A stretch of DNA of 64,000 nucleotides from Solanum dulcamara (GCF_947179165.1 NC_077238.1:74647257-74711256), one strand, 5' to 3'; positions 34,516 to 46,569 are shown, counted from the first letter of the stretch. The notes: generated from the letters alone by a model not told the origin. Numbers and translations: made by a program.

Positions 34516-34857
34516 ATATTTCTTTATTTTTTTTGAATGGTGCTCCAATAATTAAGTTCATGTTTGGGTTCTTGTAATTTCCCTTTATTAGTGATCTAGC
34601 ATATTTAGCAATTCATTCTAGAATTTTTCTCATTACCTCTCATGAGAAAAAGATTCCACGGGAAAAAAAGATTGTACAATACGAAATAACATTAGAACTT
34701 ATTTTTTTAAAAGTAAAACAGAAAATATTACAATAGTAACTATTTAATTTACATATTCAGAGAAAATATTTTAATAATACATTTTACTTGAGATTTAGGC
34801 ATCTCAACTAAATTGAAATTGTATTTATAAATTGTATGTTGGTTGTCTAACAATTGT

Positions 34858-34928
34858 GCGGATAGCTCAGTTGGGAGAGCGTAAGACTGAAGATCTGAAG
34901 GTCACGTTTTCGATCCACGTTCACCGCA
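34858..34928 (+). pseudogene. tRNA-Phe (GAA) pseudogene
   Basis: GCGGATAGCTCAGTTGGGAG, the anticodon arm AAGACTGAAGATCTG and the T arm TTCGATCCACGTTCACCGCA closely match plant nuclear tRNA-Phe. It has 71 bases where 73 are expected, because two G are missing from the 5' acceptor strand. C28 has become A, breaking an anticodon-stem pair, and the highly conserved G53 is T, breaking the top T-stem pair. No TTTT terminator is directly adjacent, though TTTTTT occurs about 12 nt after the gene. Most likely inactive. Confidence 0.8.
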
Positions 34929-35369
34929 CTGCTAATATATTTTTTTCCACAGCATTTTAATCATTTTCTTAATTTTTGTCATTTTCTTTGCTGAAGTTTC
35001 AATTAATCAGACAAGAGGAGATTGAAAATAAGACTTGTTATGACAAGAAATATACAAATATAACGTTTTAATGATTTAAAAGTTCACAAAGAATTAAAAT
35101 TGCCTCACTTTCATTTTATGTAATCATCAAATTTAATTTTTATCATAGCAATTCAAAATATAAAGAAATAAATATATGAAGAAGCAAGAGAATTTTGCAT
35201 CCATAATAACATATGAAAATAATAATAATTTTAACATTGTATCTATAAATTATAATGTTATTTTTTGATGAAAGAGATTTAACTTAAAGAAAAATTCATA
35301 AATAGCGTTATTTATACCCAGATATGTGAAAAGTTGCGAGATTTGTTTAATTATAACACGGAGCATTAT

Positions 35370-35720
35370 TTTAGTTTCAACGTATTTATGTGCATAATAA
35401 TAGTGAAATAAAATGTATTTACGTGCATAATAATAGTGAAATATATTATATATACGTACCGCATATATTCAATATCTCTATAGAAGACTAACTATATCTG
35501 CGCACATAATATGTGTATCCGAGCATATTCAATATCTTCATAGCTTAAGTACATTATATCTTTGCCCATAATAATAGTGAATCACACTATATTTGTGCTC
35601 ATATAATAAGTGCATTCATGCATATACATTGTCTATGTAGCGGAATACATTTTATCTGAGTGCATAATAATGGTGAAATACATTGTATTACATTTGCTTA
35701 ATAAGTGTATTTATGTGTAT
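35370..35720. repeat. Diverged tandem repeat (GTGCATAATAATAGTGAAAT)
   Basis: Several drifted copies of a unit containing CATAATAATAGTGAAATA and TATTTACGTGCATA or GTATTTATGTG. Non-coding. Confidence 0.6.
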
Positions 35721-35749
35721 ACAATGTTTTTGTTGAACTGTGTCCCTGT

Positions 35750-35945
35750 TGATAGTAAGTGTATTTGCGCTACCGGAAACAATCTTTTTCTACCTCTGAG
35801 ATAGGGATAAAATCTACGTATATTTTATCCTTTTAAATCTTACTTTATGAAATTATACTAAGTTTGTTGTTGAATAAGTATATCCACACATATACGGTAT
35901 GTTATTGTTGTTGAATAAGTATATCCACACATATACGCTACTAAA
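35750..35945 (+). mobile_element. SINE fragment followed by a 42 bp tandem duplication
   Basis: CTACCTCTGAGATAGGGATAAAATCTACG, then GAAATTATACTAAGTTTGTTGTTG is a plus-strand SINE 3' half. Directly after it, GTTGTTGAATAAGTATATCC with CACACATATACG occurs twice (about 35862 and 35906). Confidence 0.55.
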
Positions 35946-36805
35946 TCCCAAACGTTTTAGATGGTACATACTTCCTACATCAAGTGTTTATATCAAATCG
36001 TATAAATTTATTATAATATTAATTAATTTAATAAGGTTAAAATATATATTATGTTGGAGTAATATATCACAAATATAATAAATTACAGTTGAAAATAAAA
36101 TAAACAAAAATGAATAAAAAATATTTCGACTAAGGCGTGAATATCTCGCTCTCTTTAAGGAGATTCAAGTCCACTGCAGCATAATCTACACCGATCCAGC
36201 AGTAATACTCTTGACTTGTCCCCTCCAGGATACAACAACCCAATAAAGTTGTACAACTCAAGCAACTCCGGATAAGTTGAATAGTCCAAAATTCCACCAA
36301 AAGAATACATTCCTTCAACATATAATTACTCTCTTTTATTTAGTGAATATAGTTGAAGACTTAGAATATTTTCTTGTCTCAACTCTCTCTTTCACTACTT
36401 CACACTATAATATTTTTCCATACTTAAACATATTTCATCTCATCTTATTTGACATGTATTTCTCAAAGAAAAAAACACCACTATGTATAGGTGAGGAATT
36501 TTCCTTGTCTTGAATAGAAATAAAGTGGATAATAATGTAGGTAAATGAATAGAGGAATTATGCATTGAAAGTTACATATGTTACAAAACATAATGAGGTA
36601 GAACATGGCTTAGTGGTTAATTAAGTTACACCAAAAATAATTGACCACATTCTTGTCAATTTATATCCATTAAAATATGCACTTAATATTTTATTTTAAT
36701 AATAAAATGCATATACACCAACATATTAATTAACCATAGCTAAATATTAAAGATTTACATACAAACACGATATATCTATTGACTGATGAATGACCATAAT
36801 ACCGC

Positions 36806-36827
36806 GGGGGGGGGGGGGGGGGGGGGG
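36806..36827. repeat. Poly-G run of 22
   Basis: Twenty-two consecutive G after ACCGC, then AGG, in a very AT-rich setting about 110 bp upstream of the Yippee-type start codon. It could form a G-quadruplex or reflect slippage or assembly error. Confidence 0.9.
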
Positions 36828-36934
36828 AGGTATTGTTAATCTTTATACATACTAATTGATCATTTAATATTAATCAAGCTTTAATTACTTATTGATCCTC
36901 TTGTTTTGAGAGAGCATTCAATTTTTCAACAAAT

Positions 36935-38159
36935 ATGGAAGAAGGATTAGTGGGTCCAAGGATATATAGTTGCTGTAAATGCAGAAATCACATTGCTGTT
37001 CATGATGATATTGTCTCCAAAAATTTTCAGGTTTTGATTTTTCTTTCAATTGATCTCAAGCTTTCCTATTTTCTTTCTTCCCTTCTTTTGGAAGAGCTTG
37101 AAATGATTATAAATCAGATACAAATACAGAATTTAAATTTGATAAATTTAACTTTTAAGGTTTTCATATTTAGGAGCGGAGCTACAGAAAAAATTATGAA
37201 TTTAGTTATTTCAATAATTTTGATCAAAATTCTATATTTGTGTTAAGAAAATCACTTATAATATGAATAAATCGAGAATATGAAAGAAAAGAATAAAACA
37301 TGAGAGAATATAAAAATTTAATCTTTTCTATTTCAGTTGAACAAAATTCGATGAAAAAAAAAAGAAATATACGTATAATATTTATGCCAACTTTTGGTCT
37401 AAATTAATATAGCTAAAATGAATAGCGCTGAAGATGATCCTTGTAAAAGAGGGGGATTCTCATACTATTGATCTCTCGATACAATCACATGTTTTGAATA
37501 TGAAAAAAAGTAGTATAAAAATTTCTCCTATCGAATTCAAAGTGTCCTGCTATTACTATTAGTATTCATAAGGCGAAGACATAGTCTTCATTTATTCAGA
37601 CTCATTAAACTACTTTTTTTTAAACCTCAGAATTTATAAACTCAATATTTTGGCTCTACTTCTGTTTTTATCAATTAGTTTTGATATTATGACTTTCAAA
37701 AGCGGATTTAAAATTTGAATTGTATGAGTTCAATTTAAATTTTTTTTTATCATAATCCAAAATCTATTATTTGTACTTATTACGTAAATTTTTTAGTGAC
37801 TTTCTCCACTTACACAATTTCTATGCTTTATATCAAAAGAAAAATATTGAATTCAGTTGAACGGATTAGATCCGCCTTTGTTTATGACACAATATGTTGT
37901 GAAAAGGCAGGCAAGAACAGGGAGAGCTTATTTATTTACGCATGCCATGAATGTAGTGTTAGGGTTAAAGGAGGACCGGCAGCTAATGACTGGTTTGCAT
38001 GTTGTGGCTGATGTTAAATGCTCTGATTGTGGGGAAGTTTTGGGATGGAAATATGAAAGAGCATATGATGAAAGCCAAAAGTACAAAGAAGGAAAATTTG
38101 TTTTTGAAAACTTTAAGATTGTCAAGGAGAAGTTTTATGAACATATCTCAAGTGTATGA
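36935..38159 (+). CDS. Yippee-like zinc-binding protein, two exons
   Basis: Encodes a 114-residue protein of the Yippee/Mis18 fold family. These are small zinc-binding proteins widely conserved in eukaryotes, of uncertain biochemical role in plants. Exon 1 is 36935-37030 (32 codons); exon 2 is 37911-38159. The donor is CAG/GTTTTG and the acceptor GGCAG/GCAAG. The zinc signature is exact: C13-x2-C16, then 52 residues, then C69-x2-C72 (CSDC). [20 protein letters not shown] and [11 protein letters not shown] are family hallmarks, as is [19 protein letters not shown]. The start is the first in-frame ATG. The protein differs from the usual YSCKHCKTHLA at the first knuckle ([11 protein letters not shown]). 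The 880 bp intron holds no recognised element. Confidence 0.92.
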
Positions 38160-38283
38160 TTTACTAATGATAAATATATTGAGTGTAATTTCACAAAATG
38201 AGGTGTGTGAAGAATAGAGTGTATGTTATTTTATTTTTGTTGTGATATATTATTAATCATGTATTTTGATATAGTATTATTTA

Positions 38284-38590
38284 GGTATAATACATAAATA
38301 TGCTCTTTAACTTGAATTCAGTTGGCATTTACACCTTCAATTTTGAGTGTGCACAAATAGGCAGTTAAACTTAAATAAAATTGAACAAATAGATACATTC
38401 GTCCTACATGACATCCTACATGACAATTTTGTGTCCTATGTGGCTTCGTACATGCATTATGTCATGTAGGACGTGTGTGTCTGCTTATTCAATTTTATAC
38501 AATTTTAAGTATCTACTTGTGCACATCCAAAGTTGAAGAGTATAGATGTCAACTGAATTCAAGTAAAATGGTTTATTTATGTATTATTCC
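38284..38590. mobile_element. Mutator-like MITE with 9 bp target duplication
   Basis: Ends GGTATAATACATAAATATGC and the inverted TTTATTTATGTATTATTCC, flanked by TATTATTTA at 38275-38283 and 38591-38599. Inner arms (CAGTTGGCATT / GATGTCAACTG; CCTACATGAC / GTCATGTAGG) are also inverted. The 9 bp duplication points to Mutator-type transposition. Related to 26996-27297. Confidence 0.8.
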
Positions 38591-38599
38591 TATTATTTA

Positions 38600-41500
38600 T
38601 GAATAATTACTTATTTATTATCCAGATCAATAAAGTGTTACATTAAATAGATCATTTTGTCGTATATGTGTCCTCAACTTATATAATAGATTATTTGGTG
38701 TATAGAGTTAATTAAGCTTATACACATGAAAAGATTAAAGCATCGGTTCTTTTGAGTTAAAAATTATAGTTCACAATCGTAGATGGAAATTTGGACAAGC
38801 CATCCGAATGATTGTAGCACAAAATTAAATATAATTTATCTTGATTACGAGAATGGTATGGTTTTAACTTCTGTGCTAGTGCATTTTGTATATATTGAAT
38901 AAGACCAAGTGGAGATAGATGTTTTAGACCAAAAAATATATTCTCTAAATTGTTAATTGTATTTATATTCCAAATCTTGATATATTATTATGAGTTGTAT
39001 ATATCAATTGTCGTTTTATTAAAAGGTGAGATCCTAAGATGGATCAACATGCCTAGTAGATTGGATGATAATAATATATATTGGTGAAATAATAAGTTAG
39101 TTAATGAAATTCGTGTTTCGATATATAGATTGATGATACACCTTTTTATGAGAAGCTTATAAGTTTTTATGTGCAAATCCGACCAGTGAATTTATGAATT
39201 CAGTGCATGAAATAAGTTAAGTATTGTTCTGAAGACAAATTTGTAGATAATAAAATTTGCGTTAAGAATATAATAATCAAGACCGGAAAAGTATCGCAAT
39301 AATCGTGGTATTTGATTTTAAAATTTGAGCGTTCCAATATCTATGAATCCTTTAATCCGCCTTTTCAAATATAAATTCAAGGGCTTGTAAACTTGCTCTT
39401 GAATTTAGTTGAACTTGATAGATTTGATCTTGACTTGTACTTGAATTCAAATGCTTTTGGGCTTGATCTTGAATTCTTGTGGTCTCGATCTTGATATGTG
39501 GATTTGATGAACTTGATCTTGACTTGTTCTAGAATTCAAGGGTTTTTAAGTTTGTTCTTGGATCTGGTGGTCTTCATCTTGAATTGTTCATGAACTTTAA
39601 TACTTAAGTGCTTGAATTCTTGAACTTGTAGCTTGTACAAAAATTTGCGGCGTTTGATCCACGAGCTCTCTCTAGCTTCTTGTTAGAATTCTAGTGTGAT
39701 TTCTAAATAATGAGGACTCATATTTATAGTTATGAAATAGAGGAGTTGTGATAAGAACAAACTTTCTTTCGGCAAATTAGATTTAAGTGACATGACATAT
39801 TGGGCTTGAGCGAAGTGGACTTGTCATTTTGACACATGTCATGATTCCATTGGCTTCATTATTTGACTTTGCATGCCACGTCATTTGACACGTGACACCA
39901 AACTGGGCTTCTAAGATGAGATGACATTAGGTTTTGACAAGGTGGACTCATCATTTGAGGCCCAAATCAATAAAATTGGATTTTTAATTAAATCCACATT
40001 TATTGGAATCCAATTATTAACCCAATTATTTTAATTCATAATATTTATTTGTACTAATATATTTTGAATTTAATATAACTTGAATTATTTTATAAATTTA
40101 TATTTAATAAATTTTAAATGATTACAAAATGCCCCTGCTTCAAGTTTTATCAAAATATTTTATCTTTTGAAGATTATGCTTGAAGTACTGATCGATAATT
40201 AAATCAATTTAAAATTAAACTAAATATAAAAATTATCCATGCAATTTATTTATTTATTCAAATTGGCGCCAATGGCTTTAGAAGACTCCAGTTATACGTA
40301 TTGCCAGCACTTCCAAATTCCAATACATATAAATGCTTTAGATGATTTTGGAAAGATTCATATAAATGTGGTAGGAATTTTTAATTCACACAAATTTATG
40401 GGCCCCATGGTATACTTCTCCTTATTTGACTCCAAATAGTGATACAAATTTATGGACCCTATTGTATTTTTTTATAATATATTTTGAGTTTAATATAATT
40501 TGAATCATTTTATAAATTTATATTTAATAAATTTTAAATAATTATATAATTAATTATTAAATTAAATTCACCAATAATTTAATTTATTGATTAATATCGA
40601 TAATCTAAACATGGAGAATTTTAAAATATAAATAAAGGACTGCAATTATGAATTTTTAGTGTAATTATGGTAAGAATAAGTCAAATTAATTTTTAAAATT
40701 ATTTTCATAATAAGAACATCAATAATTAATTATGTGGTTCTGCAACGCCCATATTTAACTAGAATTCGAAATCCGCCCTATTTCTTAAGGAAAAAGAAAG
40801 AGGACAATTATTTTTCTTCCAAATTTTGAATTGAGAAAAGCTTCCCCTATAAGTAAAGGTTCTTCTAACCTAGAAAAGAATCAATTTTCTATAGGACTTG
40901 CCCACCAAGTATTTATCAAGTTCGATTGTGAATTTGGGTTCACTATAAAATATAGCAAAATCGGACTTTTCAAGAGGTATTTTTTGAATTAAATTTTCAA
41001 CACGCTTTATATATGCTATGTGTTTGTGTTTATTATCTATAATTAATGTTAGCAATAAGTTTCTAGAACACTTTCATTGTGTACTATTTTTTAAACAATG
41101 ACATCATTAAACCATGCTTATGTCTAAATACATAATTAAGATATGTATATATCATGAAAAAAATCGCAAAAAACGTGAACAATTATTGACGGCTTTTGTT
41201 CTGAAATAGTTTTACAGAGGATAACATCTTGAAAATTGATAACAAGTCAAGTAACCTGTCTTTTTTTTAAAAAAAAAAATTAGAATTTGTTTTCTGTAAA
41301 AAAATTTCTTGTTTAACCTTTCCAATTGTGATTGAATTTTTATGGTTTTTTAAGGAAGGTAAAATAAGACATATTGAATATGAAATTGAAAAACATTACA
41401 ATATATCAATAAAATAGTCATATAAAAATTGAACAATTAACTTCAAACTCATCACATACATATATATTCATGCATCTTGAATAATCAATTGATGAAATTT

Positions 41501-42130
41501 GAGAACAACTGATGCTATATATGACTGATCATTCATTCTGTAAATTTTTACATACCTAACTTGGATGGAGAGCTTACTATTAGTTTTAGTTAGGTGAAAA
41601 TCAAAATCATAATTACTACATTGATTCAATCATATATTACTCAATTTAGGAGAGTTAATACGAATTATCCAATTAGCGATTAATTATGCAGTGATTTGTC
41701 TTAAATTAATCCAACATGAAAGGTGTTAGCCAAAACATAAACTTAATGATAACCGTCAATACAAAACATTTGCAATTAATTTTGATCCAAGAACCAAATT
41801 GATGCCGTAACCAGTAACACTATCAAGAACTCTTAATCAAACAAAATTCTTTTCCTACCAGAAAGTGGTGTTTTTAAAAGCGAAACAAGCCAAGGAGGCC
41901 ATGCACGCATATAGAACCTACAAGCTCGAAGCGATGGAAAAAAAGTTATTGATTTATGTGATTTAGTGGTTTCAGTAATGATACTTGTTACACATTTAAG
42001 CAAAATCAATAGTAGATCAAGATTAGCCACAATCATATTTCTCACATATACATATAAAATAAAAGTTGATAAGTATATAAAAAGCAGAATTCACGGATTC
42101 TAAATCTTAAAAATATTCAAAAGTTAAAAG
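38600..42130. other. Intergenic AT-rich region with repeat debris
   Basis: 39370-39660 is rich in repeated CTTGATCTTGAATTC-like words. The next 300 bp contain CACGTCATTTGACACGTGACACC and look like part of an old LTR, which I cannot place. A block of about 75 bp (AATATATTTTGAATTTAATATAA...) at 40048-40122 recurs at 40471-40545. 41412-41668 is a dispersed repeat (below). No gene is supported. Confidence 0.4.
41412..41668 (+). repeat. Dispersed repeat, inverted copy at 52493-52735
   Basis: Its reverse complement aligns with 52493-52735 over about 240 bp, sharing ATTGATTCAATCATATAT, CTCAATTTAGGAGAGTT, TTGATGAAATTTGAGAACAA and ATATATATTCATGCATC. Divergence is substantial, so the copies are old. 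Unclassified; no terminal inverted repeats or coding seen. Confidence 0.7.
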
Positions 42131-42850
42131 TCACAGAGCAAAGGAGCGTGACCTTTTCTTATCATCAACCAAATTTCTTACCTTGACCTTCACTTTTTCA
42201 GCCCCACTAAGTTGTTGTACCTTCTTAGCAATAACATACACTTTATCTTTCTCCAATTTCACCTCTGATGAAACCAAAACCACTTGTGTCCCACAAAGCT
42301 GATCATAAATCCTCTCAAATTCCATCAAAACTTCATCTACAATCCCCAATTTATTCTTCTCCATCAAAAGCTTCACCACACCCACCAAGTGTTTGTTGAA
42401 ATTCCCCTTAGACAATATCTCCTTAAGAACATACCCTTTTTCTTGATTTCCCACAAAAGGGTCTGTCATAACAACACGTAGCTGGTCATTTCTTAACCAT
42501 CTTGATAACCTCCTTACGTCTTTATCGAGTTTTTCAAGTGAGTTGTTTCTGTTAGCTATGTCTATAAGTGCTGCAGCATAGCCACTTGAAGATCTAGTAT
42601 GAAGTGTTTGATGCTTAGAGAAGGGTTGTTTGGGAGGTGGGCTTTTAGATAGAAATGGGAAATTGGTAGTCTTTTTATGGGTAAAATAGTTGGTTTTGTT
42701 TGAGATTGAAGTTGGTTTTGGGAAATTAAAGTGGGGTGAGGAGGAAGATGATGTTGTTGTATAGGGATTCTTGAAATGATAGAAATCAGCAGAGTATCTG
42801 CGGAGGTTTGGAACTGTGAGTGAAGAAACTGAGCTAGATAGAGTATCCAT
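42131..42850 (-). CDS. Chloroplast ATP synthase delta-chain-like protein, C-terminally truncated
   Basis: A single-exon frame of 239 residues starting MDTLSSSVSSLTVPNLRRYS. The upstream in-frame extension begins with a non-ATG codon and is not used. Residues 1-85 are Ser/Thr/Lys-rich and acid-poor, like a plastid transit peptide. From about residue 90 it matches the delta/OSCP stator subunit of F-type ATP synthase: SGYAAALIDIANRNNSLEKL, FVGNQEKGYVLKEIL, NKHLVGVVKLLMEKNKL, VDEVLMEFERIYDQL, VKLEKDKVYVIAKKVQQLSG. After KVRNLVDD the family continues with about 45-50 more residues (SLVAGF... in relatives), but here KKRSRSFAL and a stop follow. A GTAAGAAAT donor-like site occurs at the truncation, yet I found no continuing exon downstream. 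It may be a divergent paralogue or a decaying copy. Confidence 0.75.
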   Translation of the reverse strand: MDTLSSSVSSLTVPNLRRYSADFYHFKNPYTTTSSSSSPHFNFPKPTSISNKTNYFTHKKTTNFPFLSKSPPPKQPFSKHQTLHTRSSSGYAAALIDIANRNNSLEKLDKDVRRLSRWLRNDQLRVVMTDPFVGNQEKGYVLKEILSKGNFNKHLVGVVKLLMEKNKLGIVDEVLMEFERIYDQLCGTQVVLVSSEVKLEKDKVYVIAKKVQQLSGAEKVKVKVRNLVDDKKRSRSFAL

Positions 42851-43464
42851 GAGGATTGATTGGGTAAAGGAATTAACCTTTGAGAAAATGGAAGTGAAGA
42901 AGTGGAGCAGAGTTTCTGAAAATTGTGGTGGGAAATATAGGTGACAGACAAAACAAGATAGTTTCTCAGCCACCAGTTGAACAAAATGACAGAGCTAGCT
43001 TATCTTTGGGCTTACAATAACTTTGTTTGGCCCATCTATAAACTGAAGCTTGATGGTTATGCCTTAAAACTACCATATCACAAATAGGGTGATTTGAACT
43101 TTTGACCCGCCCCATGGCAAATCTTCAAGTTCAATAGGTTTTTACTTTGACCTTGAAGATTCGTCTATGTGGTAAACATGGATCAAAAGTTTAAGATTAT
43201 CAATTTCCAAGGTTATTGAGTGTAATTTTCGGTGCCAAATATCATGTGTGTAGATATTGTATGGAGTGCTACATATCACCGGATTACATAAAAATAATTT
43301 TCCTATTATGTATTTGGGATGCCCAACTCCGATTGGATGAGCTTGCATATAGTGGTGGTTTTAATTTGAGTAAAGGAGGAGGGTTTTGTTGAGCTGACAA
43401 CTAGTGTAAAACTAACAAATTCATGATGAATCCTCGTAATATCAGATTTGTATAATATTGGTTT

Positions 43465-43545
43465 AAGATAATTTACATAGAGAAATATGATTAGTGAAAA
43501 TTTATATAGTCAATCCCGACTTATTTGGAACAGAAGCTTAGTTGT
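43465..43545 (+). mobile_element. SINE-like 3' fragment
   Basis: TTACATAGAGAAATATGATTAGTG, TTTATATAGTCAATCCCGACTTATTTGG and TTAGTTGTAG; diverged partner of 34425-34515. Confidence 0.45.
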
Positions 43546-44012
43546 AGTATTTTGGGATGCCCAATGCATTATGCAAAAAGTAGGAAGCCTATCTAATGGT
43601 TTGATTAAAAAGGTAATGGATAAGCTATATGTTAGGAAAGATGAACCCTTTTCACTTGATGGTTAGGCAAGTCTTAATAATATCACATCTATTGCAAAGT
43701 ATTCTTATATGATTAGTCTCTACTTTATATCGACCTAAAAACAATTCTTGGGCAGGTGCATGTGTGTGCTCAATTCTTTTGGAGATACAATGCTAGATTG
43801 GAAGTACCGGGGAAAGAAACAATTTCACAAGATTTTGTTTTTTCCTTGAAAAAAAATAAGGATTTGATATTACTGGTCCAATATCTTTGTAAGACCAAGA
43901 AGCTAGATTTATTGTCCTCTTGGAAGGCACAAAAGAACTTTCCTATCAATGAATGAAACAATTATACATGCTGATCCTCTCGAAGAACACAATAATTTGT
44001 TCAATGACACTA

Positions 44013-44150
44013 TACAACAACAACAACAACCCAGTGAAATCCCACAACATGGGGTCTGGGGAGGGTAGAATGTACGCAGATCTTACTCCTACCAAGGTAG
44101 GACGGCTGTTTCCTGGAGACCCTCGGCTCAGTAAAAGCATAAATGCATAA
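44013..44150 (-). mobile_element. SINE, reverse orientation
   Basis: ACAACAACAACAACAACCC, AGTGAAATCCCACAACATGG, GGGGAGGGTAGAATGTACGCAG and GGCTGTTTCCTGGAGACCCTCGGCTC: the complement of a well-preserved Solanaceae SINE 3' region with TTG tail. Confidence 0.75.
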
Positions 44151-44979
44151 AAAAATGTTAGATAATTAAAAAAATCGTTGGAAGGTACTGACTTGGAATT
44201 TGAATCTGATAACAAAGAAGAAGAAAAAAGAGGCAATGGTAGAAAATGATTCCTAATGTCATTTAGCGCGTTGTTATAATGTAGAGCTATGTTGTTCGGA
44301 CTCTTCAAAATCTACGAGAACTAATTTGATGTACGCAGATGTTTCATACCAGCATACTCCTCATGCTTATACATATACTAAACTTCAACCAAATTATAAA
44401 AAATGTCATGTAGCACTTCAGTAGTATCCCACTATATATAATAACAAAATTACTACGTGATAACTTCTTGATATCCATCTTAAAACTGTGTTGAAATTAA
44501 ATAGCACTCTACCTTTCAACTTGCTGGTACCAAACACAACATGCAACATAACAGAGATTTACAGCAGTTTCTAACAAAGATAATCCGCATAATCTTAAAC
44601 ATCGCAACAACTTAAACCATGAATAATATGCAGCACTAATATAAAACCACCACAAAGGCAAATTCACACACACCAAAAAAAAGTATTCTTCATCACAAAA
44701 CGGAAACTGGACGCAACTATACTAAAAATGCAATTGAACTAGTTCAGTTACTGATGGGTACGAGTGCTCAGGTCCTTTAATAAACATAAAACCTTTACAC
44801 AGAAATATAGAAATAAAAACAACAGTCAACAATTTCAAGATCAAGAAATATCATTCAGACCGACCAAACCAATATTATCTTGCAAGTACAGGTAGTTATT
44901 ATTGTTTTTATTCAAAATCTACAATACTTTCATTAGAACTTATTTCACTCAGGTGTTTTACAAACCTGTTTTGAAAATG

Positions 44980-45090
44980 TTTTTCTTGAGTCGAAGTTCT
45001 ATCAGAAACAATCTCTCTACATCATACAAGGTAGCGGTAAGATCTGCATACACTCCACTTGGAGGATCACACTGGATATGTTGTTCTATT
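44980..45090 (+). mobile_element. SINE fragment, plus orientation
   Basis: CAAGGTAGCGGTAAGATCTGC, ATACACTCCACTTGGAGG and ATCACACTGGATATGTTG match the 3' half of the SINE at 44013-44150 in the opposite orientation, with divergence. Confidence 0.55.
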
Positions 45091-45289
45091 CAAAATTTAA
45101 AAATTGGTATTACATATTTTAGCAAAGGGCTAAGGCTAACTGGTTTGACTGCATAGGACCCTTTTCCCAATCATAAAACTTATAGGATTGTGATTTGAGC
45201 AATTGAAAAACTTCATTCAATGATAAGAAACGATGGCTAATTTTCCACCAAGTATACAAGTTTCATAATTGAAATCTCTCGGATATAAT

Positions 45290-45510
45290 TTATTTCAATA
45301 ACCGTGATATCAACTTGTGCACACCTTGACCAATTTCACGGGATACATGCTACCTCCTACTAGCATAAGTAATGGATAACTATGTCCACCAAGGCTTGGA
45401 CATATGGAAGTAATAACCTCTTGATTTTTGCCTCTGCGGAGTATCGAACCTGGCACCTCATGGTTTCCAACCCAGTTCATCCACTAGGGCACACCCTTGG
45501 GTGTGAAATT
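45290..45510 (-). mobile_element. tRNA-derived SINE, reverse orientation
   Basis: On the minus strand GTGCCCTAGTGGATGAACTGG leads to GCCAGGTTCGATACTCCGCAG. These fit the A and B boxes of an RNA polymerase III promoter. CAAGGTGTGCACAAGTTGATATCACGG closes the body, followed by an A/T-rich tail. Confidence 0.65.
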
Positions 45511-46569
45511 TCTCCAAAAACAATGACTACTCCCTCTATTCCAATTCATGTAATAGACTTTCATTTTTAGTTTATCACAAATAGAATGATACCTTTCTAG
45601 ATTTAAAAACAAATTAACTCTAAACTTCTTATTTTACCCTTAATGAGATGATTTATAGACACACAAATATTTCTTCTAATATACAATATGAAAAAAATTA
45701 AAAAACCAACCAATCTACTTACAGTATCATAAGATTTAGAAATTTTGACAAACTGTTACAGTGATCTTTCAATGTACCGCCTAGGTTTCGAATTCCCCAT
45801 GTTAGATGCTCTGTAAGACCTTCCAGAGTTACCAAAAGAACAAAACGTAGAGAATGTACACAACCCATTCAACAGTTGCAGTTCAACTTGTTGATTAAAA
45901 ACTAATAAAGGTATTACTCCAAATCTGTGACTTGGACTCTAGGAAAAGAAAATAATTCGTAGGGGGGAAGTAAAAATCTAAACAGTCCCGCAACGTTTAC
46001 TATGTTGAAAGCATAACTTTGTAACTGGTGAACAGATGATGTCTGAGTCATAACTTGGTAAAGAATCCAAAAGTTGCGCCATTTTAATATGGATATACAA
46101 ACTGACTGAATTAAAAAACTTTGGTCAACAAATAAAATGATGTCTAAGTTTACTTGGATTGGTTCTCGTATCCCTGTGTCCAGGGCGGGTATCACTATTG
46201 TTCGACACCACTCGAGAAGCAAAAGATTCATCAATCGAGGCTGAAAATACATGCATAGATAGTGATTTCACATTGAGCTTTTGATATACGCGTCCACTTC
46301 CCCTATGCCTATGCAATTAGCTCGATTCCAGGTATAGCTATCAATGGGCATGTAGCTGTTGGCAGGAACTCTTCTTTTTATCTTATTCTTTGGAGTTTGG
46401 TCAGGCTGGTAATCCCAACCAATTAACCGATAGTGATGGAAACAGAATCCAAAAGCTGCAGTCTAATATGGGAGGGACAATTGTAGTAAAATATTCATCT
46501 CTTCAGGATATACAAATTACGAGAATAAAAAATTTTCTCTGGGAAACAGATTTGAAAAGTCTTTCTAGA

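Larger units (their letters stand above)
30802..36934. other. Large AT-rich intergenic region
   Basis: Holds the upstream region of the LRAT-type gene (CT-rich near 31160), several MITEs, SINE tails, a decayed tRNA, diverged tandem repeats and a poly-G run, all listed separately. No protein-coding gene is supported. Open frames at 35610 and 36130-36513 lack recognisable content. Confidence 0.5.
42851..46569. other. Intergenic region with SINE fragments
   Basis: Between the delta-like gene promoter and the GET3 stop codon. Contains SINE pieces listed separately; 45760-46380 may include GET3 3' flank. Open frames here have no recognisable content. Confidence 0.4.

Noticed and set aside
34858..34928. 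Functional tRNA-Phe gene
   Set aside because: Two acceptor bases missing and invariant stem positions mutated.
42131..42973. Longer start for the delta-like protein (280 residues)
   Set aside because: The upstream frame begins with GTG, not ATG; MDTLSSS at 42850 is the first ATG and gives a normal transit peptide.
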